A stretch of DNA of 64,000 bases from contig NZ_PGDQ01000015.1 of assembly GCF_003073135.1 (NCBI RefSeq), forward strand, positions 118,077 through 182,076, in the 5' to 3' direction. Source of the DNA: Euzebya rosea. GTDB lineage: Bacteria > Actinomycetota > Nitriliruptoria > Euzebyales > Euzebyaceae. The notes under the pieces were generated by a model. That model was not told the origin of the DNA and searched no databases. It worked only from the letters and a program-made list of their open reading frames with translations. Positions 53,624-62,218 of this stretch are shown piece after piece. The translations under genes were made by a program, and so were the position numbers. Each line of letters begins with the position of its first letter. Position 1 is the stretch's first letter.

Positions 53624-55065
53624 CGAAGATGAGCGACTGGGAAGCCGTCATCGGCCTGGAGGTCCACGTCGAGCTGTCGACGCGGACCAAGATGTTCTCC
53701 GCCTGCCCCAACGAGTTCGGCGGGGCCCCCAACACCCGGGTCACCGAGGTCGACCTGGGCCTGCCCGGCACCCTGCCCGTGGTCAACGGCACGGCCGTGG
53801 AGCACGCCATCCGCATGGGGCTGGCGCTGGACTGCGAGATCGCGCCGGTCAGCCAGTTCCACCGGAAGAACTACTTCTATCCGGACATGCCGAAGAACTA
53901 CCAGATCAGCCAGTACGACGTGCCGATCTGCGGTGCTGGCCACCTCGACATCGAGACCAGCGAGGGGCCGGTTCGCATCGGCATCACGCGGATCCACATG
54001 GAGGAGGACGCGGGCAAGAACGTCCATGTCGGCGAGTCCGGCCGTGTGCACGGGGCCGACTACTCCCTGGTGGACTACAACCGCGCCGGCGTGCCGCTGC
54101 TGGAGTGCGTGTCGGAGCCCGACATCCGCACCGCCGAGCAGGCACAGGCCTACCTGACCGAGCTGCGCGGCATCGTCCTGGCCCTGGGCATCTCCGACGC
54201 CAAGCTGGAGGAGGGCTCGATGCGCTGCGACGCCAACGTCAGCATCCACAGGCCCGGTACCCCGTTCGGCACCCGGGCCGAGATCAAGAACATGAACTCC
54301 GTGCGGTCGCTCGGCCGGGCCATCGAGTACGAGATCGCCCGTCAGATCGACGTCGTGGAGTCCGGTGGCACCGTGGTCCAGGAGACCCGTCACTGGGACG
54401 AGGACGCCGGCACCACCTCCACGCTGCGCCGCAAGGAGACGCTGGACGACTACCGGTACTTCCCCGACCCCGACCTGGTCGAGATGGTCCCCGACCCGGC
54501 GTGGATCGAGGAGATCCGGGCCAGCCTGCCCGAGCTGCCCGCGGCGACGCGGGCACGGCTCATCGCCGCCCACGGCCTCGAGCGCAAGTCGGTCGTCACC
54601 ATGCAGGACGCCGGGCTGATCCCGCTGCTGGACGCCGCCGTCGATGGCGGGGCCGACCCGGCGGACGCCACCAAGTGGTTGGTCAACGAGGTCGCCGGCT
54701 GGCAGAACGAGACCGGCCGCTCGGCCGTCGAGGCCCTGCCGGGTGGTGAGTTCGTGACCCTGCTCGGCAAGGTCGCCGACGGCACCCTCGGCAAGGGGGG
54801 TGCCCGCAAGGTCCTGGCGTCGGTGCTGGCGGGGGAGGGCACGGTGGAGCAGCTGTCGACGGACCACGAGCAGGTCTCCGACGTCAGCGCGATCGAGCAG
54901 ATCGTCGACCAGGTCATCGCCGAGCAGGCCGACGCCGCCCAGAAGGTCCGCGACGGGAACCCCAAGGCCATGGGCGCCCTCGTCGGCGGCGTCATGCGGG
55001 CCAGCAAGGGCAAGGCCGACCCCGCGCTGGTCAACCAGCTGCTGCACGCCAAGCTCCAGGGCTGA
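53620..55065 (+). CDS. gatB: Aspartyl/glutamyl-tRNA amidotransferase subunit B
   Basis: 481 residues from GTG 53620 (4-base overlap with gatA); ATG 53629 is the alternative start. [34 protein letters not shown] with the phosphorylation-site region, [13 protein letters not shown] and the C-terminal YqeY/tail domain ([19 protein letters not shown]) are all present. It phosphorylates the misacylated residue and amidates it with GatA-derived ammonia. It ends the gatCAB operon, before a GC hairpin. Confidence 0.97.
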   Translation: MTKMSDWEAVIGLEVHVELSTRTKMFSACPNEFGGAPNTRVTEVDLGLPGTLPVVNGTAVEHAIRMGLALDCEIAPVSQFHRKNYFYPDMPKNYQISQYDVPICGAGHLDIETSEGPVRIGITRIHMEEDAGKNVHVGESGRVHGADYSLVDYNRAGVPLLECVSEPDIRTAEQAQAYLTELRGIVLALGISDAKLEEGSMRCDANVSIHRPGTPFGTRAEIKNMNSVRSLGRAIEYEIARQIDVVESGGTVVQETRHWDEDAGTTSTLRRKETLDDYRYFPDPDLVEMVPDPAWIEEIRASLPELPAATRARLIAAHGLERKSVVTMQDAGLIPLLDAAVDGGADPADATKWLVNEVAGWQNETGRSAVEALPGGEFVTLLGKVADGTLGKGGARKVLASVLAGEGTVEQLSTDHEQVSDVSAIEQIVDQVIAEQADAAQKVRDGNPKAMGALVGGVMRASKGKADPALVNQLLHAKLQG

Positions 55066-55078
55066 CCCAGCACGAACC

Positions 55079-55108
55079 GGCCGGTTCCGACTCGCGTCGG
55101 GACCGGCC
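55079..55108 (+). terminator. Hairpin ending gatCAB
   Basis: A 13-bp stem (GGCCGGTTCCGAC pairing with GTCGGGACCGGCC, one G-T wobble) with a TCGC loop starts 14 bases after the gatB stop. Confidence 0.7.
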
Positions 55109-55187
55109 CTCGTCGGCTCGGCACCCCGGTCGGATCTGACGGGCGGGACGTCACCCCTGACGGAACCAGTGTTTCACCTTCGGATGC

Positions 55188-55346
55188 ATGCACATCCGAA
55201 CCACCCTCCTGATCCTGTCCGTCCTTCCGCTCCTCGGCGGCTCGCCCCCGAACCGGTCCGCACCGCCCGAGCTGTCGGCCGCAGCCGCTCAGGGCCCCGG
55301 CGGGTGCGTCTTCCTTCCCGTCGTCGACAGGGAGGTGTGCACCTGA
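55188..55346 (+). CDS. Possible 52-residue secreted peptide
   Basis: ATG at 55188 opens a frame coding MHIRTTLLILSVLPLLGGSP, a credible signal peptide, followed by Pro/Ala-rich residues and two Cys near the end (GPGGCVFLP and EVCT). It stops 2 bases before the convergent sigma-factor stop. Third codon positions are mostly G/C. No ribosome site or promoter is obvious, so it may be chance. Confidence 0.35.
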   Translation: MHIRTTLLILSVLPLLGGSPPNRSAPPELSAAAAQGPGGCVFLPVVDREVCT

Positions 55347-55348
55347 CG

Positions 55349-56512
55349 TCAGTTCGCGACGCGACAGTCCACGAGTGCGTCCGGGACGGGGTCCACGAGC
55401 TCGCAGAACTGGCGTACCCGTGCCGCGGACTCCTCGTCGGCGTCGTCGCCCTGGTGGTACCCGCCCGGCGCGATGCCCAGCTCCTCGGTGGCGCCGCCCA
55501 CGACGATGTACTCGGTGTCGGGCGGCGGGTCGGTCTGTTCGCGGATGACGACGGGCTGGTCACGCCCGGGCACGGTCGCCTCGACGTCCCCGACCGGGAC
55601 CGGCACGCCCCGGGCAGGCACGTTGCGGGGCTGGGTCCGGTCGGCGGCCGCAGGGTCTGCAGCGCTCGTGTTCCCGTCGCCGACGGATGGGCGCGACGCG
55701 GTGGTCGAGGAGGTCATCGCACCGTCGACGGCGATCCCGGACCGTCCGCCGACGATCGGTGAGACGTCCATGGCGGGGACGCCCCCGGGGCCGTCCTCCC
55801 GGCCGGGGAAGGTCTGTTCGCCCCACATCCCCGCGCCGCCGATCACCAGCAACGGCGCGAGGAGCGCGACCGCACCCTTGGCTCCGACCTGGGCCGCGAG
55901 GCCCTTGACGGTCGAACCGAGGCGCGCCAGCGGTGCCGGCAGCCACGGAAGTCCATCGATCCGGCGATCACGGGCGATCGCGCGCGCCCGGCTGCGGGCG
56001 CGGTGCAGCTGCACCTTGATGGTGTCCCGGGTGGTGCCTCGTCGGGCCGCCATGTCCCGCAGCGACACGTCCTCCATGTAGTGCTCGACCACCAGCTCGG
56101 CGTCCCGGTCGTTCAGCTCGTCGAGGACCTGGGCGATCAGCACGCGCATCTCCACGGTGCGCTGCGGGACGGCCTCCGGGACGACCAGCTCGCTGGCAGC
56201 CGTCTCGCTGCGACGAACGACGTCCTCGTGGCGTTGGTGATCGATGGCGGCGTTGCGGGCGACCCGCAGCAGCCACCGTCGCAGCTCGCGATCGTCCAGC
56301 GGCTGGATGTCGCTGCGCAGCAGGCGCACGAAGACGTCCTGTGACAGGTCCTCGGCCAGGTGGTGGTCCTTGACCCAGCGCAGGCACGTCGTCATGACCG
56401 CGGGGCCGTGCCCGCGGACGATCGTCGCGAAGGCGACGTCATCGCCTGCGCGAGCAGCCGCCAGCAGGGCGTGCGGCGGCGGGGACGGCGGGGAGGAATT
56501 CGTGGTGGACAT
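55349..56512 (-). CDS. ECF-type sigma factor with membrane-spanning C-terminal extension
   Basis: 387 residues from ATG 56512 (ATG 56548 is possible). Region 2 with AEDLSQDVFVRLLR and RRWLLRVARNAAIDH (about 50-95) and region 4 with LNDRDAELVVEHYMEDVSLR, MAARRGTTRDTIKVQLHRAR (about 130-175) are complete. A hydrophobic segment (GAVALLAPLLVIGGAGMWG, about 212-230) follows, then an exported-looking 155-residue Pro/Thr/Asp-rich tail with two Cys at the very end. The gene is divergent from the carotenoid operon, a position where sigma factors such as LitS act in Streptomyces. No anti-sigma gene is adjacent; the tail may replace it. Confidence 0.85.
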   Translation of the reverse strand: MSTTNSSPPSPPPHALLAAARAGDDVAFATIVRGHGPAVMTTCLRWVKDHHLAEDLSQDVFVRLLRSDIQPLDDRELRRWLLRVARNAAIDHQRHEDVVRRSETAASELVVPEAVPQRTVEMRVLIAQVLDELNDRDAELVVEHYMEDVSLRDMAARRGTTRDTIKVQLHRARSRARAIARDRRIDGLPWLPAPLARLGSTVKGLAAQVGAKGAVALLAPLLVIGGAGMWGEQTFPGREDGPGGVPAMDVSPIVGGRSGIAVDGAMTSSTTASRPSVGDGNTSAADPAAADRTQPRNVPARGVPVPVGDVEATVPGRDQPVVIREQTDPPPDTEYIVVGGATEELGIAPGGYHQGDDADEESAARVRQFCELVDPVPDALVDCRVAN

Positions 56513-56816
56513 CGTGAGGCGTTGGGCAGAAGGTGAACGTGCCTGCACCTACTGAGTTCGCGGTCGGACCGTCACATCCTCCCAGAACTTTCTCGTGTGG
56601 GTGTTAACCACCGGGGCCTCCCGTTCGTTCTGTACTGGTGGGCATCCCGCGTACGCACGTACGTGAGGGGGTGGGCAGGGCCGGATCGTCGAGCAGGGGA
56701 TCCGGCCCTGATCCCGTTTTCTGGGGGTACGGTTGAACCGCACCTGCGTTCGCTCCGAACGATGGTTGGGCACCCTTCGCCGTATCGTCGTTCGTCCCGC
56801 CGGGCCAAGGCCGCAC
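56513..56816. promoter_or_regulatory. Divergent control region between the sigma factor and crtE
   Basis: 304 bp without a gene. It is locally A/T-richer around 56575-56640. AGAACTTT (56584-56591) resembles an ECF -35 element and GTTAAC (56603-56608) lies about 11 bases on; spacing is short, so this is tentative. TTCTGT at 56628-56633 is a possible standard -10. A hairpin with a T-run (56678-56712) lies in what would be the crtE leader. Confidence 0.4.
56678..56718 (+). terminator. Intrinsic-terminator-like hairpin in the crtE leader (possible attenuator)
   Basis: GGGCCGGATC (56678-56687) pairs with GATCCGGCCC (56699-56708) around an 11-base loop, and GTTTT follows a few bases later. It lies 100 bases before crtE and reads in the crtE direction, so it could attenuate the operon. 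Confidence 0.5.
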
Positions 56817-57920
56817 ATGCACACCATGACCTCATCCGACACCACCGACCTGCTCGATCCCCCTCCGGGGGGTGTGCTCGGCGGTGTCGCGGGCCGGGTC
56901 GACGAGGTCCTCGAGCGGTTCCTGCGCGCACGCGCTGACGAGCTCGCCGACCTCGACCCTGCCCTCGTCCCGGTCGCGGACGCGGTCACCGCGCTCGTGT
57001 CGGCAGGCGGCAAGCGCCTTCGTCCCGCCTTCGTGTGGTGGGGCTACCGGGCCGCCGCGGGACACACCGACGCCGAGGTCCTCAAGCCCGCCGGCGCGGT
57101 CGAGCTGCTGCACACCTTCGCGCTCATCCACGACGACATCATGGACCGCTCGGCCACCCGACGTGGTCTGCCCGCGGTCCACACCGCGCTGCGCGACCAC
57201 CACGTCGACGCCGGCCTGTCCGGCGACCCCGAGTGGTTCGGCGTCGGCGGTGGGATCCTCGCCGGTGACATGGTCTTCGTCTGGGCCGACATGCTGTTCG
57301 AAGCCGCCCGCCTGGAGCACCGGGCGATGGCCCGTGCCCGCCGCGTGTTCGCCCAGCTCCGAGCCGAGGTGATGGCCGGCCAGTACCTGGACCTGCGGCT
57401 GTCCGGCCTTCCGGCAGCGTCGGAGGCTGACTCCCTGCGGGTGTCGCTGCTGAAGTCCGGTCGCTACACCGTCACCAGGCCGCTGCAGATGGGTGCGGCG
57501 CTCGGCGGGACCGACCCGGACCTCGACCGCACCCTGTCGACCTTCGGTGACGCGGTCGGCGTGGCGTTCCAGCTGCGCGACGACGTGCTCGGCCTGCTCG
57601 GCGACCCCGACACCACCGGCAAGGGGTCCCTGGAGGACATCCGCGAGGGCAAGCGCACCATGCTGATCCTCCGCGCCCGCGATCGTGCCGACCACGCCCA
57701 GCGCCGGGTCCTCGACCGGGTCGTCGGCAACCCCGAGGCGACCCGGGACGACGCCGATGCCGTCCGACAGGTCGTCGTGGACACCGGCGCCGCCGAGCAC
57801 GTCGAGTCCTACCTGAGCGGGCTGCGGGCCGAGGCCGACCGGGCGGTGGAGCACCTGCCCGAACCCGCCCGGTCCGCCCTGCTCGAGCTGGCGTCGGTCG
57901 CCGTCGACCGGAGCGCCTGA
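56817..57920 (+). CDS. crtE: Polyprenyl (geranylgeranyl) diphosphate synthase
   Basis: 367 residues. First Asp-rich motif LIHDDIMDRSATRRG (about 103) and second FQLRDDVLGLLGDPDTTGKG (about 252) bind Mg-diphosphate; GGKRLRPAFVWWGYRA and the Lys in LLKSGRYTVTRPLQMG are typical. Chain length cannot be proved, but with crtI and crtB next it should make GGPP for C40 carotenoids. CCAAGG 6 bases before ATG 56817 favours this start; ATG 56826 is in frame. crtI begins 2 bases after the stop. Confidence 0.92.
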   Translation: MHTMTSSDTTDLLDPPPGGVLGGVAGRVDEVLERFLRARADELADLDPALVPVADAVTALVSAGGKRLRPAFVWWGYRAAAGHTDAEVLKPAGAVELLHTFALIHDDIMDRSATRRGLPAVHTALRDHHVDAGLSGDPEWFGVGGGILAGDMVFVWADMLFEAARLEHRAMARARRVFAQLRAEVMAGQYLDLRLSGLPAASEADSLRVSLLKSGRYTVTRPLQMGAALGGTDPDLDRTLSTFGDAVGVAFQLRDDVLGLLGDPDTTGKGSLEDIREGKRTMLILRARDRADHAQRRVLDRVVGNPEATRDDADAVRQVVVDTGAAEHVESYLSGLRAEADRAVEHLPEPARSALLELASVAVDRSA

Positions 57921-57922
57921 CC

Positions 57923-59416
57923 ATGCCCCTCCTCCGACCGGCCGACGTCGTGGTCGTCGGCGCCGGACTCGGCGGTCTGGCGTCGGCCATCCGCCTCGCC
58001 GCCGACGGCCATCACGTCACCCTGCTGGAACGCGACCCCATCCCGGGCGGCCGCGCCGGCCAGATCCTCGACCGGGGCTTCACCTTCGACACCGGCCCGT
58101 CGGTGATGACGATGCCGTCGCTCGTGGCCGACCTGTACGCGCTGCACGGCGAACGCATGCAGGACCACCTGACGATGGAGCGGCTGGACCCGGCCTACCG
58201 GGCCACGTTCCACGACGGATCGGTCGTGCGCATCCGCGGGTCGGTCGACGCGATGACCGAGGAGGTCCGCCAGCTCGCCGGGCCCGCCGAGGCAGACAAC
58301 TTCGTGCGCTTCGCCGGACACCTCAAGAAGCTGTACGAGGCGGAGTACGAGACGTTCATCGACGCCAACTTCGACAGCCCCCTGGACCTGGCGCGGCCCG
58401 ACAAGCTGGTGAACCTCATCCGGCTGGGCGGCTTCCGGACGGTGGCCAACCTCGTCGGGTCGTTCCTGACGGACTGGCGGCTGCAGCGCCTCTTCACCTT
58501 CCAGTCGATGTACGCCGGCATGAGCCCCTACGAGGCGCTCGGCATCTACGCCGTCATCGCCTACATGGACGCCATCGCCGGGGTCTACGGCGTCAAGGGC
58601 GGGATCCACGCGATCGCCGAGGGCCTCGCCGACCTCGCGACGCGCCATGGCGTGGACATCCGCTACGGCGCCGAGGTGGCCGAGGTCACCGGATCGGGGA
58701 AGCGGGCCAACGGGGTGCGGCTGGCCGACGGCACGGTCCACCGCGCCGACGTCGTCGTCCTCAACCCCGACCTGCCGGTCGCCTACCGCGACCTGCTGCC
58801 GCCCCGTGCCACACCGGCGCGAGTGAAGCGGCTGACGTTCTCTCCCTCCTGCACCGTGGTGCACCTCGGCCTGGACCGCAAGCTGCTGGACGCCGCGCAC
58901 CACAACATCCACTTCGCCGAGGACTACCAGGCGTCCTTCGACGACATCCTCGCCGGGCGCCTGCAGCGGGACCCCTCGTGGTTCCTGTCGGTGCCGACGC
59001 ATGCCGACCCCGACATGGCGCCCGACGGCGGCGAGGTCGCGTTCGTGCTCGTGCCGAGCCCCAACCTCCACGGTGACCCGATCAACTGGGCCCACCAGGG
59101 ACAGCGCGAGATCGCCGCGACCATCGAGCGGCTCGAGCACGCCAAGTACGGGCCCGTCGGCGACAGCGTCGTGACCAGCCACGTCGTCACCCCCCAGGAC
59201 TGGGCCGACATGGGCATGGCGGCCGGCACGCCGTTCGCAGCCAGCCACCACTTCCGCCAGACCGGCCCGTTCCGCCCCGCGAACGTCGCGCCCAAGGTCG
59301 ACGGCGTCGTGTTCGTCGGCTCCTCCACCACCCCCGGGGTGGGCGTGCCCATGGTCCTGCTCAGCGGGCGGCTGGCCGCCGAGCGCGTCGCCGAGCAGCT
59401 GGAGCAGCGACCGTGA
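57923..59416 (+). CDS. crtI: Phytoene desaturase
   Basis: 497 residues. FAD-binding VVVVGAGLGGLASAIRLA (about 8), ERDPIPGGRAGQILDRGFTFDTGPSV and the C-terminal bacterial-type desaturase signature GVVFVGSSTTPGVGVPMVLLSGRLAA (about 458) are complete; the window from 260 has FSPSCTVVHLGLDRK. It inserts double bonds into phytoene, giving lycopene or a shorter product. The number of desaturations is not readable. crtB starts inside its stop (GTGA). Confidence 0.95.
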   Translation: MPLLRPADVVVVGAGLGGLASAIRLAADGHHVTLLERDPIPGGRAGQILDRGFTFDTGPSVMTMPSLVADLYALHGERMQDHLTMERLDPAYRATFHDGSVVRIRGSVDAMTEEVRQLAGPAEADNFVRFAGHLKKLYEAEYETFIDANFDSPLDLARPDKLVNLIRLGGFRTVANLVGSFLTDWRLQRLFTFQSMYAGMSPYEALGIYAVIAYMDAIAGVYGVKGGIHAIAEGLADLATRHGVDIRYGAEVAEVTGSGKRANGVRLADGTVHRADVVVLNPDLPVAYRDLLPPRATPARVKRLTFSPSCTVVHLGLDRKLLDAAHHNIHFAEDYQASFDDILAGRLQRDPSWFLSVPTHADPDMAPDGGEVAFVLVPSPNLHGDPINWAHQGQREIAATIERLEHAKYGPVGDSVVTSHVVTPQDWADMGMAAGTPFAASHHFRQTGPFRPANVAPKVDGVVFVGSSTTPGVGVPMVLLSGRLAAERVAEQLEQRP

Positions 59417-60540
59417 CCGCCGCCCCCGTTGGCGCCGTGCCGACCACCGCCGGCGCGGCGACGGGCGTGGCCGGCGGCTACGAGCACCCCACCCCCTCCA
59501 CGCTGATCGTCGAGGAGGTCCTTGCCGACCGTGGGCACGTCGACGGCCCCGTCGACCTCACCACGTCCTACGAGGTCTGCCGCCGCATCAACGCCGCGCA
59601 CGGCCGGACCTACTACACCGCTACCCGGCTGCTGCCGGCTGCGAGCCGACCGCACGTGCACGCCATCTACGCCTTCGCCCGGTACGCCGACGACCTGGTC
59701 GACCACCTGGCGCTGGACTGGGATGCCCAGCAGCGACGGCAGGCCCTCGAGGGGTGGGCCGCGGAGTTCCTGGCCGACCTGGAGAGGGGCGACTCCGAGG
59801 ACCCCGTCTGCAAGGCGACCATCCACACCGTCCGGACGCTCGGCATCGCGCACGAGGACCTCGACGCGTTCCTGCGCTCCATGGCGATGGACCTCGTCGT
59901 GACCAGGTACGAGACCTACGAGGACCTGCTGGACTACGTGCACGGGTCGGCCGCCGTCATCGGGTCGATGATGCTGCCGATCCTCCGTCCGCTGACCCCG
60001 GATGCCCGCGAGCCGGCCATGACGCTCGGCGTCGCGTTCCAGCTGACCAACTTCCTCCGTGACGTCGCCGAGGACCTCGAGCGCGGCCGGATCTACCTGC
60101 CCATGGAGGACCTCGACCGCTTCGGCGTCACCGAGGAGATGATGCAGGCACGGCGGGTGACACCGGAGATCCGGCACCTGCTGCGCTTCGAGATCGCACG
60201 AACCCGACGGCTGTACGACTCGGCCCGCGTCGGATGGGGCATGCTGCCCTCGGCCAGCGCCCGTTGTGTGCGGACCGCACACACGCTGTACGAGCGGATC
60301 CTCGACCGGATCGATGCTGCGGATCATCAGGTGTTCGACGTTCGTGCCGTCGTCCCTGCCTGGCAGAAGATCGGTGTGGCGGTGCGTCAGATGGCCACAC
60401 CTGTACCAGCGCCGCACCCGGCGCTGCCGACGACCTCTACTCTTGATGGCCGGGTTCCGGTCATCGCTGACCGGCCACGTGGTCAAACCACGGCGGGCGT
60501 GCGATCATCGGACGTGCGACCGCGGCCGGAGCCCAAGTGA
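59413..60540 (+). CDS. crtB: Phytoene synthase
   Basis: 375 residues. The two Asp-rich motifs of squalene/phytoene synthases are YAFARYADDLVDH (about 92) and LTNFLRDVAEDLERGRIYLP (about 212). RTYYTATRLLPAASRPHVHA is the usual substrate-binding start. It condenses two GGPP to phytoene. A 60-residue Pro/Thr-rich tail after the fold is longer than usual. GTG 59413 overlaps the crtI stop by 4 bases; yjbQ opens on its own end. Confidence 0.94.
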   Translation: MTAAPVGAVPTTAGAATGVAGGYEHPTPSTLIVEEVLADRGHVDGPVDLTTSYEVCRRINAAHGRTYYTATRLLPAASRPHVHAIYAFARYADDLVDHLALDWDAQQRRQALEGWAAEFLADLERGDSEDPVCKATIHTVRTLGIAHEDLDAFLRSMAMDLVVTRYETYEDLLDYVHGSAAVIGSMMLPILRPLTPDAREPAMTLGVAFQLTNFLRDVAEDLERGRIYLPMEDLDRFGVTEEMMQARRVTPEIRHLLRFEIARTRRLYDSARVGWGMLPSASARCVRTAHTLYERILDRIDAADHQVFDVRAVVPAWQKIGVAVRQMATPVPAPHPALPTTSTLDGRVPVIADRPRGQTTAGVRSSDVRPRPEPK

Positions 60541-60557
60541 ACACAAAGGATCTGTCC

Positions 60558-61187
60558 GTGACCCCCTCAAGCCCAGAGTCAATGGAGACGCTGAACGGTG
60601 TTGCCGAGCTGAACGGCAACGGCCGCCCCAAGGAGAAGCTCAACGGGCTTCCCCCGCAGGTGCTCGTCGAGGCGCCTCGTGCTGCCCGCCGCGAAGCGAG
60701 CATCACCGAGCTGTCCGGCCTGCAGCCGGTCGTCGCCCGTCGTGCGATCCACATCGCCACCGAGCGGCTGTTCCACGTCACCGACGTGACGGAGGACTGC
60801 CAGGAGCTCGTCGCCGAGAGCGGGGTGAAGGAGGGCATGCTGTCGGTCTTCTCCCAGCACACGACGTGCGCGATCAAGATCAACGAGCGCGAGACGTGCT
60901 TCCTGGAGGACCTCCGGCTGTTCATGGAGGCGCTGGTCCCGCAGGAGGCCTACTACCGCCACGACGACTTCGAGATCCGCGACCACGCCACGCTGGCGGG
61001 CACCGTGGAGGAGGAGCCGATCAACGGCCACGCCCACATCAAGCAGATGCTGCTGGGCAGCGCGTCGGAGTCGGTGCCGGTCGCCGACGGGGCGCTGCGC
61101 CTGGGCACGTGGCAGCGGATCATGTTCATCGAGCTGGACCAGGCCCGCAACCGCAAGGTCCAGCTGCAGGTCCAGGGCTGGCGCTGA
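60558..61187 (+). CDS. YjbQ (UPF0047) family protein with N-terminal extension
   Basis: 209 residues from GTG 60558, chosen for AAAGGA 7 bases upstream; GTG 60537, overlapping crtB, is possible. About 70 low-complexity residues precede the UPF0047 fold: GMLSVFSQHTTCAIKINERE, YYRHDDFEIRDHATLAG, NGHAHIKQMLLGSASESVPV and GTWQRIMFIELDQARNRKV contain the conserved His and Glu residues. Some members have weak thiamin-phosphate-synthase activity; the true role is unknown. Being sandwiched between crtB and the isopentenyl isomerase gene is unusual and suggests a link to isoprenoid chemistry. Confidence 0.9.
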   Translation: MTPSSPESMETLNGVAELNGNGRPKEKLNGLPPQVLVEAPRAARREASITELSGLQPVVARRAIHIATERLFHVTDVTEDCQELVAESGVKEGMLSVFSQHTTCAIKINERETCFLEDLRLFMEALVPQEAYYRHDDFEIRDHATLAGTVEEEPINGHAHIKQMLLGSASESVPVADGALRLGTWQRIMFIELDQARNRKVQLQVQGWR

Positions 61188-62218
61188 GCGAACAGGCGGA
61201 CGCGTCCGCCCGTCGCAAGGCCGACCACCTGCGGGTGGTCCTCGACGGTGACGTCGCCCACGTCGGCCTGACCACCGGACTGGAACGGGTCCGGCTGGCC
61301 GCCAGGGCGCTGCCCGGCCACGACCTCGACGCCGTCGACCTGTCGGTCGAGGCGTTCGGGACGACGCTTCGGGCCCCGGTCCTCATCAGCTGCATGACCG
61401 GTGGCACGGGGGACGCCGGCCCGGTCAACACCGCCCTCGCCGCGGCCGCCCAGCACCACCGGGTGGCGCTGGGGCTCGGGTCGGGACGAGTGCTGCTGCA
61501 GGGCGGCGACCCCGCCTCCTTCGAGGTGCGTGACATCGCCCCCGACGTGCCGCTGCTGGCAAACCTCGGCGCGGTACAGCTGGCCGAGCTCGGCATCGAC
61601 GGGTGCCGCGAGCTGGTGGAGCGGACCCGGGCCGACGCCCTGGTGCTGCACCTCAACGCCGTGCAGGAGGCCGTGCAGCCCGAGGGCGACACCGGCTTCG
61701 GGGACCTGCTCGATCGCATCGCTGGCGTGGTCGACGGCATGGACGTCCCCGTCGTGGTCAAGGAGGTCGGCTTCGGCATGGCCGCTGCCGACGTCCGTGC
61801 GCTCGTCGGAACCGGCGCAGCCGCCATCGACGTCGCCGGAGCGGGCGGGACGAACTGGGCACGGGTCGAGGGCCACCGCGACACCGACGCCGGGGCGATC
61901 GCCGCAGCGTTCGTGGACTGGGGCTGGTCGACCCACGACAGCCTCGTCGCCGCTGTCGACGTGCTCGAGGAGGTCCCGCAGGGCCAGCGTCCCCTCCTGA
62001 TCGCCTCCGGCGGGCTGGCGCACGGCGTGGACGCCGTGAAGTGCCTGTGCCTCGGAGCGGACATGGTCGGCTTCGGGCGCCGGCTGATCGCGGCCGGAGC
62101 CGAGGGGCCCGAACGGGCGACCGCCGCGCTGGGGACCCTGGTGCAGCAGATGCGCATCGCCGTGTGGGGGATCGGCGCGGTCCGCGTCACCGACCTCGGT
62201 CACGCACACCTCGCATGA
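61184..62218 (+). CDS. fni: Type 2 isopentenyl-diphosphate delta-isomerase, CTG start
   Basis: 344 residues, the normal size for the FMN-dependent Idi-2. ARRKADHLRVVL, the substrate/FMN segments APVLISCMTGGTGDAG, LGSGRVLL, LLANLGAVQL, LHLNAVQEAVQPEGD, VVKEVGFGM, IDVAGAGGTNWARVEGHR and IASGGLAHGVDAVKCL are all present. It interconverts IPP and DMAPP, feeding crtE. No ATG, GTG or TTG occurs in frame between the upstream gene interior and the conserved R-R-K. CTG at 61184 overlaps the yjbQ stop as CTGA, exactly like the ATGA/GTGA junctions elsewhere in this window. Confidence 0.92.
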   Translation: MSEQADASARRKADHLRVVLDGDVAHVGLTTGLERVRLAARALPGHDLDAVDLSVEAFGTTLRAPVLISCMTGGTGDAGPVNTALAAAAQHHRVALGLGSGRVLLQGGDPASFEVRDIAPDVPLLANLGAVQLAELGIDGCRELVERTRADALVLHLNAVQEAVQPEGDTGFGDLLDRIAGVVDGMDVPVVVKEVGFGMAAADVRALVGTGAAAIDVAGAGGTNWARVEGHRDTDAGAIAAAFVDWGWSTHDSLVAAVDVLEEVPQGQRPLLIASGGLAHGVDAVKCLCLGADMVGFGRRLIAAGAEGPERATAALGTLVQQMRIAVWGIGAVRVTDLGHAHLA

